The translations under genes and the position numbers were made by a program. Shown here piece after piece: positions 44,123 to 52,739 of a stretch of DNA of 64,000 nt (its first letter is position 1; the number at the start of each line of letters is the position of its first letter). The notes under the pieces are model-generated. The model saw only the letters and a list, made by a program, of their open reading frames with translations. It was not told the origin of the DNA and made no database searches. The stretch spans positions 62,001 to 126,000 of the forward strand of contig NZ_CP036271.1 of the NCBI RefSeq assembly GCF_007745175.1. The letters are read 5' to 3'. This DNA comes from Caulifigura coniformis. Lineage in GTDB: Bacteria > Planctomycetota > Planctomycetia > Planctomycetales > Planctomycetaceae.

Positions 44123-44635
44123 TTACAGCGAGCCGCCCAGTGCAGAGGCTGGACGCAGGAGCGGGGGCGACATGCCCATGCCACCTGAGGGATGGCAGGC
44201 GATGCAGGCCATGGCAACGGGGAGGGAATGGCGCTCCATCCACTTCGAAGCCTCGGGAGATTTTCTCGGGCAGCGGGCGATCTCGCCGTCGGCATGGTCT
44301 CCGCGGCCGCTCAACTGGATCGCGGCGAGGCAGCAGGCGGCTCCGGCGAGCGCGGCGCCGAGGAGGGCGAGGCCTCTTCGGACTGGAGAGTGGGCAATCG
44401 ACGTTCGGCTGGCCCTGCGACTCAGCCTCGCGGCGGAGCGGCGCGCGACGGCGGTTGCCGTTGCTGCGGCGACCGGCGCAGTGTCGCCGGCCGGCTCGCG
44501 GAAGAGCGCGATCGCGGGGGCGAGGGTCTCCGCCATGGCGCGGCAGCGGCTGCAACCGGCCAGATGCGCGGCGAGGGCCGGATCGCCGGCGCGGCCGGGA
44601 GCGGTGAGTTGATCGAAGGCGTCGTCACAGGTCAT
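44123..44635 (-). CDS. Zinc-finger anti-sigma factor with C-terminal CxxCH motif
   Basis: 170 residues. The N-terminus has the ZAS zinc site: Cys3 and H24-x3-C28-x2-C31. A hydrophobic helix (about 87-108, GLALLGAALAGAACCLAAIQL) probably spans the membrane. The C-terminal side has CIACH at 144-148 in a segment MACIACHPSGGMG, a c-type heme attachment motif. It overlaps the ECF gene by four bases (ATGA) and so is its cognate anti-sigma factor. A heme-binding periplasmic tail would make it a redox or gas sensor; this is inference from the motif. Confidence 0.85.
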   Translation of the reverse strand: MTCDDAFDQLTAPGRAGDPALAAHLAGCSRCRAMAETLAPAIALFREPAGDTAPVAAATATAVARRSAARLSRRASRTSIAHSPVRRGLALLGAALAGAACCLAAIQLSGRGDHADGEIARCPRKSPEASKWMERHSLPVAMACIACHPSGGMGMSPPLLRPASALGGSL

Positions 44636-45234
44636 GTCACATCGTCCTTCAGGACTGCAGGCGCAGCGGTGACGTATTCCGCGGCCTCGTCCCGTCTCAG
44701 TTGTTCCGACAGGGCGGTCAGCCCTTTGCGAACGCGGACCTTCGCGCCGCTCACACTCGAGTTCATCGTCGCGGCAATCTCATCGAACGACAGCTCTGCG
44801 AAAAATCGCAATCGAAGCGCGTCGGCCTGCGCTGCGGGAAGCCGGGCCAGCTGGAGGCGGAGCAGTCGCGCCTGCTCGTCCCGTACGAGGTCATCGATGG
44901 CCGTGTCGTCAGGCCGGGGGCGATTCGCCATTGCGGCGGCCCAGGCGGTGTGCAGCCGTTCGCGGGAGCGTTGTCCGCGGCGAAACCGTCGGCAGAGATT
45001 GAGGAGAATCGTCCAGATCCAGGTGCTGACGGCGAACCGCGCGTCGTAGCTGGCGCTGGCCGCGTAGACGGCTGCGAACGTTTCCTGAACGAGGTCTTCC
45101 GCGAGGGCCGCATCGCCCGTAGAGCGGACGGCGAACCGCAGGAGTCGGGGTCGGTAGCGGTCGACAAGCTCGGCGAACGCGGGGTCGTCGCCGCGCTGGA
45201 TCGAGGCCAGAAGATCGCCGTCCGACAGCGTCAT
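44632..45234 (-). CDS. ECF RNA polymerase sigma factor
   Basis: 200 residues from ATG 45234 (MTLSDGDLLASIQRGD). Sigma-2: FAELVDRYRPRLLRFAVRS, ALAEDLVQETFAAVYA. Sigma-4: LPAAQADALRLRFFAELSFDEIAATMNSSVSGAKVRVRKGL, with the helix-turn-helix. Directly upstream of, and overlapping, the zinc anti-sigma gene at 44123. Self-regulation from a promoter in 45235-45448 is expected of such pairs. Confidence 0.92.
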   Translation of the reverse strand: MTLSDGDLLASIQRGDDPAFAELVDRYRPRLLRFAVRSTGDAALAEDLVQETFAAVYAASASYDARFAVSTWIWTILLNLCRRFRRGQRSRERLHTAWAAAMANRPRPDDTAIDDLVRDEQARLLRLQLARLPAAQADALRLRFFAELSFDEIAATMNSSVSGAKVRVRKGLTALSEQLRRDEAAEYVTAAPAVLKDDVT

Positions 45235-45448
45235 GAAATGGATCTGGAGCAAAAATCCGGGAATAGGCCGCGATTCCGGGGCGGGGACCGGCGTCGCCGG
45301 AACCGACCGTGTGAATTGATTGTAAAGATAATCTGCTGACAGGCTTAAGGCAATTCGCGGTGGGACGGGGCTTGGGCAAGGGGGGTGTCTCGGGCGTCCC
45401 AAGGGGTTTGATGAGCCGATCTTAGGAATTATTCACCGAAATCAAGAA

Positions 45449-45476
45449 TTGACGACGAGAACGGGCTTCGTAGAAT
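45449..45476 (+). promoter_or_regulatory. Sigma70-like promoter for csrA
   Basis: TTGACG at 45449-45454 and TAGAAT at 45471-45476 with a 16-base spacer in an AT-richer stretch. Predicted start near 45483, 114 bases before the csrA ATG. The rest of the gap 45235-45448 carries the ECF promoter, which I cannot place. Confidence 0.65.
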
Positions 45477-45596
45477 CGTCAAGGGTAAAAGTTGGAAACG
45501 GGCATCGGTAGAGGATCACCACAGCCGGCGGTTCATCCCAGGAAACCCTCCCGCGAGCGGAATGATGCCGATCGCACCTCCGGCCAGGAGTTGACC

Positions 45597-45800
45597 ATGT
45601 TGGTCTTGTCGAGGAAGAAGAACGAGAGCATCGTGATTGACGATCGGATCGTCATCACGGTGGTGGAAATCCGTGGGGACAAGGTGCGTCTGGGCATCCA
45701 GGCTCCCCGTGATGTTCCGGTCCACCGCCAGGAAGTTTACGAAGCGCTCCAGAAGGATGCGGAGCAGCCTCCGATCGAATCGCCGTCCTCCGTGACGTGA
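45597..45800 (+). CDS. csrA: Carbon storage regulator CsrA
   Basis: 67 residues from ATG 45597 (CCAGGAG site seven bases upstream). MLVLSRKKNESIVIDDRIVI is the invariant N-terminus, then VRLGIQAPRDVPVHRQEVY with the RNA-binding Arg. It binds GGA sites in mRNA leaders and controls translation and carbon flow. It is followed by a strong terminator and forms a single-gene unit. Confidence 0.96.
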   Translation: MLVLSRKKNESIVIDDRIVITVVEIRGDKVRLGIQAPRDVPVHRQEVYEALQKDAEQPPIESPSSVT

Positions 45801-45826
45801 TCGATTCTCGAGCTCAACATCTCGCT

Positions 45827-45860
45827 CGCCCCGGCTGAGAACAGCCGGGGCGTTTTCGTT
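45827..45860 (+). terminator. Terminator after csrA
   Basis: 11-bp stem CGCCCCGGCTG (45827-45837) with CAGCCGGGGCG (45842-45852), four-base loop, followed by TTTTCGTTT. 27 bases after the csrA stop. The kdsB gene on the other strand ends close by. Confidence 0.9.
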
Positions 45861-45891
45861 TCCAGGCGCACGTTTCCCGGCGAGCTGCTGC

Positions 45892-46668
45892 TTACGTCGC
45901 CCGATGGCGTTCCACGAAGGCCAGGTAGTCGGCCGAGGTGTCGATGCCTCGCGACGCATGCTTCGCCTGCACGACGAGGATGGAGGCTCCCGCTTCCAGA
46001 GCACGCAGCTGCTCGAGCTTTTCCAGTTGTTCGAGCCGTGACGGAGGAAGCTGAGTGAGCGCCAGCAGGAACTCGGGCTTGTAGGCATAGATGCCCATGT
46101 GCAGCAGCCAGGGAGACTGCAGGCCGCTGCGTCCGGCGTCGCGCAGTTCGGCGAGGAGATCGGCGGGCTCGCCGTCGCGGAAGCAGGGGATCGGCAGCCG
46201 GCTGAAATAGAGGGCGCGTCCATCGGCGGCGCAGACCACTTTCACGCAGGCGCGGTCCTCGAGGATGACGGCGCTCGTGATGGGAGTCGCCAGGGTGGAC
46301 ATCTCGATTTCCGGCCGCGCCTTCATCGCCGCGACCAGCTTGTCGATCGCGGCGGGATCCATCTCGGGCTCATCCCCCTGCAGGTTGACGACCAGATCGG
46401 CATCGGAGCAGGATCGCTTCACGACTTCGGCGATCCGGTCGGATCCGCTGGGGTGGTCGCCGGTCATCTCGGCCTTCGCGCCGAAGCCGCGGCAGATGGC
46501 GGCGATTTCCTCGCTGTCGGTCGCGATGACGACTTCATCAAGCGACGACGCCTTCTTTGCCGCCTCCCAGGAATACTGGATCAGCGGCTTGCCCGTTTCT
46601 GCGAGGAGCAGCTTCCGCGGAAGGCGGGTGGACTGCAGCCGGGCGGGGATGATTCCGTAGGTCTTCAA
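45892..46668 (-). CDS. kdsB: 3-deoxy-manno-octulosonate cytidylyltransferase
   Basis: 258 residues. YGIIPARLQSTRLPRKLL is the nucleotide-binding signature, then IATDSEEIAAICRGFG, NLQGDEPEMDPAAIDKLV and SRLPIPCFRD. It activates KDO to CMP-KDO for lipopolysaccharide inner core. Its start overlaps the small membrane protein gene by four bases (ATGA), so they are coupled. Presence of KDO activation supports a Gram-negative type envelope. Confidence 0.95.
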   Translation of the reverse strand: MKTYGIIPARLQSTRLPRKLLLAETGKPLIQYSWEAAKKASSLDEVVIATDSEEIAAICRGFGAKAEMTGDHPSGSDRIAEVVKRSCSDADLVVNLQGDEPEMDPAAIDKLVAAMKARPEIEMSTLATPITSAVILEDRACVKVVCAADGRALYFSRLPIPCFRDGEPADLLAELRDAGRSGLQSPWLLHMGIYAYKPEFLLALTQLPPSRLEQLEKLEQLRALEAGASILVVQAKHASRGIDTSADYLAFVERHRAT

Positions 46669-46919
46669 GGGGACTCCTCCGTGAGTGATGGGTGGGCTGG
46701 GCGGCGACTGGCAAGCGCGAGGCGCGCGACGATCGCTGCGACCGTCATTCCTGCCAGGCCGATGGCGACGATCAACAGTGGTCCCTGCAGCAGGCCAGCA
46801 TTGGCCAGCATCCAGCCAACCAGAAACAGGCTGACCGCCAGCTGCAGGAGGACAAGTATGATCGAAAAAAGGCGCACCAGACCTCCGCGTGCATCGTGTT
46901 CCCTGCGCAAGGCGAACAA
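46665..46919 (-). CDS. Small two-helix membrane protein
   Basis: 84 residues if started from a TTG at 46919; a GTG at 46877 (70 residues) follows a GGAGG but only three bases away, so the start is uncertain. Two transmembrane helices: SIILVLLQLAVSLFLVGWML and PLLIVAIGLAGMTVAAIVA. The stop overlaps the kdsB start by four bases. No family recognised. Possibly a small accessory of envelope synthesis, inferred only from its neighbour. Confidence 0.55.
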   Translation of the reverse strand: MFALRREHDARGGLVRLFSIILVLLQLAVSLFLVGWMLANAGLLQGPLLIVAIGLAGMTVAAIVARLALASRRPAHPSLTEESP

Positions 46920-49900
46920 CTACTTCCGCGTCTGCAGGAACACAAACGAACCCTTCTTGTTGGAGATCGCGATGTCCAGCAGGCCGTCGCCGTTGATGTC
47001 GCCGACGTCGAACTGAGTGCCGACGCCTGAGTCTTCATCGATCTCGTGCTTGATCCATTTCGGGAAGGTCTTCGTGACGGTGCGACCGTCGACCATTTCC
47101 GTTGCCTGCTCCCGTTTCAACTCGAACCAACGAAGGACGGCCGGTTCGTGACCGCCGGGGCCGTTGCCGCTGTGGGAATGCCAGCGCTTGCCGGTGATGA
47201 AGTCGGGCAGTCCATCGCCGTTGAGATCGGCCAGGACGACCGCGTGGGTCTCACTGAAAGACTTGTCGATTTCGTGAGTCTGCCACGCGATCTCGCCGTC
47301 GTCGGCCTGGCCTTTGTTCTCGTGCCACCAGATGCCGTAGTCGTGGGCGCTGGCGGAGAGGATGTCGTTGTCGCCATCGCCGTCGAAGTCGTAGACGGAC
47401 ATCTGGGAGCAGGCCTTTCCGAACGGGGCCTCGTGGAACTTCCACGGGGCGTCGGCGGCGTCGGCCGGCTGCTCCCACCAGCCCTGGATGATGCAGACAT
47501 CTTTCCGGCCGTCGCCGTTGATGTCGCCCAGGCCGAGGCCGTGTGAAAAGCGATCGGTTCCAGGGACTCCCGGCTGCGAGATGGGGGAGAGTTTCCAGAC
47601 GGCCTCGGGAAACGACTTGGGATAAGCGAAGCCCATGGTTTTGGCTCCGTAGCCGATCAGCAGTTCGCGACGTCCGTCCCCTTCGACGTCGACATACTGC
47701 GGACTTTCGTTGTTGGTCACCGGCGTGATCTCATGTTTCTTCCAGATCGGTCCGAAAAGAGGGTCGTCAGCGGGCTCGCGACCGCCGCTCGCCTTGCCGG
47801 GGTTTTCGAACCACCAGGTCTGCTTGCCGGGAAAGTCGACGACGATCAGGTCGAGCCGGCCGTCGTTGTTGAGGTCTTCGGCCCAGTTCATGAACGACTG
47901 GCTGTAGACGTTGGTCGCGAACTCGACGGGCTTTTCGAGGATGACTTTCGTCGTCCACTTCGATTGGCCGCTGGCGTCCTTCGACTGGAAATAGATCTGC
48001 GAGCCGGCGGCGATGTCGCGCAGGCCGTCGTTGTCGAAATCGGCGATGCAGACGCCTTCGGAGCGGAAGACGTGGTCGAGGACGGTCTTCTCGAAGTCGA
48101 TTTTCCCGGTGGCTGCTCCATCCGTTCCTGCGGCTGCGGCGTTGGCCATGACGACGACTTCCGAAACGCCGCCGGGTGGCTGAACACGTTCTTTCGCCGG
48201 GTTGGGTTCGAGCAGCGTGACCTTCAGGTTGCGGAAGCGGACTTCCGTCGGACCGCCCGAGTGAAGCTGGAGTGCGAGGACGCCGCTGCGGGCCGCGGCC
48301 GGGTCATCGCGATCGACGCAGAGTTCGCCGTTGATGAACGTCCGCACGCGACTGCCGACGGCGACGATCTCGTAGCGGTTCCATTCGCCTTTCTTTGCGT
48401 GTCGCTCGGCATCATTGTTCTCAAGCAGTCCGCGGGCCGATTCCTCGTAGAGCTTGCCCCACCAGCCGGCTCCGATGTCGGCCTGGTATCCCCGCATTTC
48501 ACCGTTCGGCAGGGGGACGCTGCGCAGCTGGATGCCGCTGTTCCCCTGATTGCCGACAAGCTTCACGTCGCACTCGAAGCGGAAATCGCTGAGCGAATAC
48601 TGGCTGACGAGGAATTCGTTGCGTTTGAGTCCGTTCGATTTTCCGACGACCTCGCTGTTTTCGACGGTCCAGGAGAGGCCGGCCGGGGGCTGACGTCCCT
48701 CGCCGGTTGCGATCTGCTCGGTGAGTGAGAACCAGTTGGTGAGGTCCTGTCCGTTGAAGAAGCCGGTGATGTTGGCGGGGGTCGCCTGAATGGGGGTCTG
48801 TCCCGGCCCCTGGAGATAGGCGGCGAGCGCCACGACTTCCGCTTCGGAGAGATTCTTCAGGAGGTCGTCGGGCATCATCGACTGATCACTGTCCTTGCGC
48901 TGGTCGACGTCGTCCTTGGGGAAGGTGATCAGTTCGTTCGCAGTCTGGACGGTGTAGAGCGGTCCGTTTTCATCCTTGATGATGCCGGTGACGACGCGGC
49001 CATCCGCCAAGGCGAAGACGGTCGGCCGGTATTCCTTGGCCATGACCGAACTCGGGTCGACGATGTTCGACAGCAGGTATTCCGTGTTGGCCCGGTTGGA
49101 GCCGGTGAGGTCGGGGCCGACCTTGCCGCCGGTTCCGAACAGCGTGTGACACTGCTGGCAGGTTTTCGCGAAGACGGCCCGGCCGTGCTCGCGGTCTTTC
49201 GGCGGTCCGTTGTCTTTGGTGAGGAGGGCGGTGTACTTCGCCTGGAGTGCGGCGCGATCTGCCGGGGTTTCGCGGACGACGCCCCAGACCTGTTCGAGCT
49301 GGGTCCGCAGTTCGTCGTTGTTGAGGTTTCGCAGCTGGCGGACGAGCTCGGCGGAGAGTTCCGTCCGGGCGATGGCGTTCGACTGCACGGCCGACAGCAG
49401 GCGGCTGGCATACGAAGGCCGCGCGGCGAGTGTGTTGAGCGCATCGCGGCGTTCGTCGGGGGTGAGTGCGGCGTAGGCGGCCACGAGCTGGTCGGCCGCT
49501 TCCGTGTTCTCATCGCTGGCGATCGCGCGAATGGCTTCGCGCCGCAGTGCGGCGTCGAGCAACAGCGGCTTGATGACGCTGGCGAGTTGTTTGTCCTTTC
49601 CTTCGACGAGGAAGCGGAAGGCGATCCGCCGGACGTCGACGGGGAGCGAGGCATCGGCGACGGAGGACCGGAGGGCATCGGCCGCAGTTGCGTTCTGGTA
49701 GCGCATGGAGGCGGCCTGGGCTTCCACGCGGACCAGCGGATCGGCGTCGTGTCCGAATTTCTCGGCGAGCGTCGCCAGTGTGGGGTTGGCCGTCAGTTCA
49801 CTCCGCCCGCGGAGGGCGCCGTTGATTCCACGGAGGAACATCAGGCGGGTCGGGGAATCCTTCGCGGATTCGAGGCCTTTTGCGAGGAGTTCGAGGGTCG

Positions 49901-52424
49901 TGGCGGGGTCGCCGCTGCCGAGGCGGCGGACCATCAGTTCCTGCAGCCTGGGGATGCTCGCACCGGCGGAGATGGCGAGTGCGAGGGCCCGCTGCGGATC
50001 GGCATCCGCAAGCGGCTCCATGGCGTACCAGTACATCAGGGGGAGGTTGTGGTCGCTGGCGTCTTCGGAGTGGGAGGTGAGGCCGGCGAGGATGTCCCAG
50101 CGTTTGTCGAGCGGCAACCGCTGGCAGAGTGAGGCCAGATAAAGCCGGACCACGGGCGACGGATCGTCACCCGCGAGCTTTGCCAACTGCTTGACCAGCT
50201 CCGCCGGAACGAGACTCGCGACGTCCGGCTGGTTCCCGAGCGTCTGCAGGTACCAGGATCGAATCCAGGCCGAGGAGTTCGTGAGGAAACCGGCATTCGC
50301 CGGGTCCTGCGGAAGCGCTGCACCGAGGATGGCGAACATCCAGAAGGCTCGCAGGCGGCCGGTTTCATTCGCCTCGCCGCCGTTCACCTGCTTCGAAAGG
50401 AACTGGAACGCTTCATCCAGCTGGGCATTCATCGCGGCGTCACGCCGGCCCTCGGCCCGCTCCTGCAGGATGCGCTGCGCGTGCCGCGAGTACCAGAGGT
50501 TGGAATGGTTGTAGAGCTTCGCCAGTTCCAGAGAGGTCATCTTCTGCAGATCGACTTTCACCGGCTTCGTATTGTTATAGACGACCCGGTAGATGCGGCC
50601 GTTGGTGCGGTCGTGGGCTCCCTCTTCCGGTCGGTGGCACTGATTCGCGTCGTACCAGTCGATCATCCAGACCTGGCCATCCGGGCCGTACTGGAGGGCG
50701 ATCATCTGTGACCACTTGTCGCCCGTCAGCAGGAAGTCGGGATTGCGATCTCCGACGAAGCCGGAGCCCTGTTGTTTCAGCACGTCGACATTCACGCGGT
50801 TGCCGTGGATGTTGTGCATGAACAGCTTGCCGCGGTACTCGTTCGGCCAGCTTCCGCCCTGATAGATCATGGCCCCGGCGTGCGCATGTCCGCCGCCGAG
50901 ATCGTCGCTGCGGGCGCGGTCCTTGACGTTCCACTGATTGCCGACGTAGTGACGGTGCTTCGCGATCGTCTTGATGTCGTCGTAGGTGTGGGGATTGAAG
51001 TGCTGGCCGGCCTGCCGGTGGTAACGGCCGCCCTGAATCAGGTGGTAGAGGTGCGGGATGACGCAGGCCGTGGCGAACGCCTGGCCGTGCTCGTCGAAGT
51101 CGATCCCCCAGGGGTTGCTGGTTCCTTCGGAGAAGACTTCGAACTGATGGCGGACGGGGTGATAGCGCCAGATGCCGGCATTGATCCGGGTGCGGTCCTT
51201 CTCCGCAGTGCCCGGCTTGCCGACGACGGAATGCGTGAAGACGCCGTGGCAGCCATACAGCCAGCCATCGGGCCCCCAGGTGAAGGAGTTCAGCGTTTCG
51301 TGGGTGTCTTCGTAGTGCCAGCCATCGAGGAGGACGACCGCGCCGTTGGGGACGTCGCCGTTGGGCTGGGCATCCTGGGGAGCGCCGGGCTCGAGGCCAT
51401 CGGGGATGTCGTTGCCGTTCTTGTCAGCAATGAACATCAGGTAAGGCGCCGCCCCGATCCAGACGCCTCCGAAACCGACTTCAATTCCGCTGACGAGATT
51501 GAGCTTCTCGATGAACACGGTCCGCTTGTCGAGGGTGCCATCGAGGTCGGTGTCTTCGAAGATCAGGACGCGGTCCTTCCCTTTCCCTTCCTCTTCCCGT
51601 TTCGGGTAGGAGTGGGCTTCGACGACCCACAACCGGCCCCGATCGTCGATGCACATGGCGACAGGCTGGGCGATGTCGGGCTCGGCAGCGGCGACCTGCA
51701 CGCTGAAGCCGGGAGGAACCTGCATGACCTTCGCGGCTTCCGCTGCGGTGACGCCTTCATACGGATAGACCTCCGTGACGCTGACGAGGGCCGTGGGCCT
51801 GAGTTCGGTCTGCTTGAACTTCGGCCGGGTGGTGTGGAAGCGGAAGTCGTCGAAGTTCACGTGGCCCCAGCCGCCGGAGATTCTGTCGACGAGCCGGATG
51901 AAGATCTTTCGTCCCATCAGCGACGATGTGTCGACGATGACGGGCCGCATCTCTTCGGCATCCGGCCCGGAGACTTTGAAGAAGACGCTTTCTGCGCCGT
52001 TCCTCCCGGGAATGACGATCTCGACCCGTGTTTCCGCAAACTTTCCGCCGCCGACGAGGAAGCTGCACCAGGGATGGGTGACGAGGAACGGGACCGATGA
52101 GAGCGTGCCCTGGCCCTTGTCGCCGCTGATCTCGTAGCCGCCGATCCAGTAGTCGCCCGTCGGGAGGGCGCGTTTGGGCTGGGCCGCCCCGCGGACGGTA
52201 TCGAGGTCGCCTTTGACGGGCTGCTTGTCCCAGGCGTTGCCGGTGGCGGTCCAGTCGGTGAGGTCGCCCTTCTCGAAATTGAGGTTGAGGATGCGGCCGT
52301 CCTCGCCGAGCGCCTGGAAGCCGGCGTGTTCCGGCTCGTTGATCGGATTGGCGCCGAAGGCGGCGAGCCCGGGGAGGAGGAGGGCCAGGACCAGCAGGGA
52401 GCGCACAACAGGGGTTCGTGACAT
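46920..52424 (-). CDS. Giant secreted PVC-type heme protein with DUF1080 and VCBS repeats
   Basis: About 1834 residues from ATG 52424 with a Sec signal peptide (cleavage near AFG). Order: a beta-sandwich with FEKGDLTDW and HVNFDDFRF (about 30-210), a PVC-type beta-propeller (VMQVPPGFSVQVAAAEP, IDDRGRLWVVEAHSYP, QYGPDGQVWMIDWY), HEAT-like helices (about 680-1040), then the c-type heme site CQQCH at Cys1089/Cys1092/His1093, a DUF1080 (3-keto-disaccharide hydrolase-like) domain with GNSGIQLRSVP, and C-terminal FG-GAP/VCBS calcium repeats (DFDGDGDNDI, DLNGDGLPDF, DINGDGLLDI). Such proteins are hallmark secreted carbohydrate-related proteins of the phylum. Exact substrate unknown. Confidence 0.92.
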   Translation of the reverse strand: MSRTPVVRSLLVLALLLPGLAAFGANPINEPEHAGFQALGEDGRILNLNFEKGDLTDWTATGNAWDKQPVKGDLDTVRGAAQPKRALPTGDYWIGGYEISGDKGQGTLSSVPFLVTHPWCSFLVGGGKFAETRVEIVIPGRNGAESVFFKVSGPDAEEMRPVIVDTSSLMGRKIFIRLVDRISGGWGHVNFDDFRFHTTRPKFKQTELRPTALVSVTEVYPYEGVTAAEAAKVMQVPPGFSVQVAAAEPDIAQPVAMCIDDRGRLWVVEAHSYPKREEEGKGKDRVLIFEDTDLDGTLDKRTVFIEKLNLVSGIEVGFGGVWIGAAPYLMFIADKNGNDIPDGLEPGAPQDAQPNGDVPNGAVVLLDGWHYEDTHETLNSFTWGPDGWLYGCHGVFTHSVVGKPGTAEKDRTRINAGIWRYHPVRHQFEVFSEGTSNPWGIDFDEHGQAFATACVIPHLYHLIQGGRYHRQAGQHFNPHTYDDIKTIAKHRHYVGNQWNVKDRARSDDLGGGHAHAGAMIYQGGSWPNEYRGKLFMHNIHGNRVNVDVLKQQGSGFVGDRNPDFLLTGDKWSQMIALQYGPDGQVWMIDWYDANQCHRPEEGAHDRTNGRIYRVVYNNTKPVKVDLQKMTSLELAKLYNHSNLWYSRHAQRILQERAEGRRDAAMNAQLDEAFQFLSKQVNGGEANETGRLRAFWMFAILGAALPQDPANAGFLTNSSAWIRSWYLQTLGNQPDVASLVPAELVKQLAKLAGDDPSPVVRLYLASLCQRLPLDKRWDILAGLTSHSEDASDHNLPLMYWYAMEPLADADPQRALALAISAGASIPRLQELMVRRLGSGDPATTLELLAKGLESAKDSPTRLMFLRGINGALRGRSELTANPTLATLAEKFGHDADPLVRVEAQAASMRYQNATAADALRSSVADASLPVDVRRIAFRFLVEGKDKQLASVIKPLLLDAALRREAIRAIASDENTEAADQLVAAYAALTPDERRDALNTLAARPSYASRLLSAVQSNAIARTELSAELVRQLRNLNNDELRTQLEQVWGVVRETPADRAALQAKYTALLTKDNGPPKDREHGRAVFAKTCQQCHTLFGTGGKVGPDLTGSNRANTEYLLSNIVDPSSVMAKEYRPTVFALADGRVVTGIIKDENGPLYTVQTANELITFPKDDVDQRKDSDQSMMPDDLLKNLSEAEVVALAAYLQGPGQTPIQATPANITGFFNGQDLTNWFSLTEQIATGEGRQPPAGLSWTVENSEVVGKSNGLKRNEFLVSQYSLSDFRFECDVKLVGNQGNSGIQLRSVPLPNGEMRGYQADIGAGWWGKLYEESARGLLENNDAERHAKKGEWNRYEIVAVGSRVRTFINGELCVDRDDPAAARSGVLALQLHSGGPTEVRFRNLKVTLLEPNPAKERVQPPGGVSEVVVMANAAAAGTDGAATGKIDFEKTVLDHVFRSEGVCIADFDNDGLRDIAAGSQIYFQSKDASGQSKWTTKVILEKPVEFATNVYSQSFMNWAEDLNNDGRLDLIVVDFPGKQTWWFENPGKASGGREPADDPLFGPIWKKHEITPVTNNESPQYVDVEGDGRRELLIGYGAKTMGFAYPKSFPEAVWKLSPISQPGVPGTDRFSHGLGLGDINGDGRKDVCIIQGWWEQPADAADAPWKFHEAPFGKACSQMSVYDFDGDGDNDILSASAHDYGIWWHENKGQADDGEIAWQTHEIDKSFSETHAVVLADLNGDGLPDFITGKRWHSHSGNGPGGHEPAVLRWFELKREQATEMVDGRTVTKTFPKWIKHEIDEDSGVGTQFDVGDINGDGLLDIAISNKKGSFVFLQTRK

Positions 52425-52739
52425 GTCTGGTCGCACGGCGTGGAGTGAGAACCTGGGGACACGCAGCAGAAACGAAATCGCATCGTACACGGGGGCGGGA
52501 GTGCTTTCAGGTCATTCGGGCTGCGGCGATTCTGTCGGGGATCACGGTTGCGCACGCCGTCGATCGCCAGTGCGCACGGCAAGGAGCCGCGCCGAGGACT
52601 GGCGGAGCCGTGTGCCGAGGCCGCACGACGTGGCCCAATCGCAGGAAAGCCCGCTCTCCAGAAAGTTCCTTCCGCCAGAACGCCAAACGTGTGGCAGATT
52701 TAAGGATCGTGCCGGTGCGCTGCCTTTCCGCCTCAAACC
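52425..52739. other. Divergent intergenic region, 315 bp
   Basis: Between the giant heme protein (minus) and the TMTC-like gene (plus). Must carry both promoters. I see no palindrome, RNA or short gene that I can support. Confidence 0.4.
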
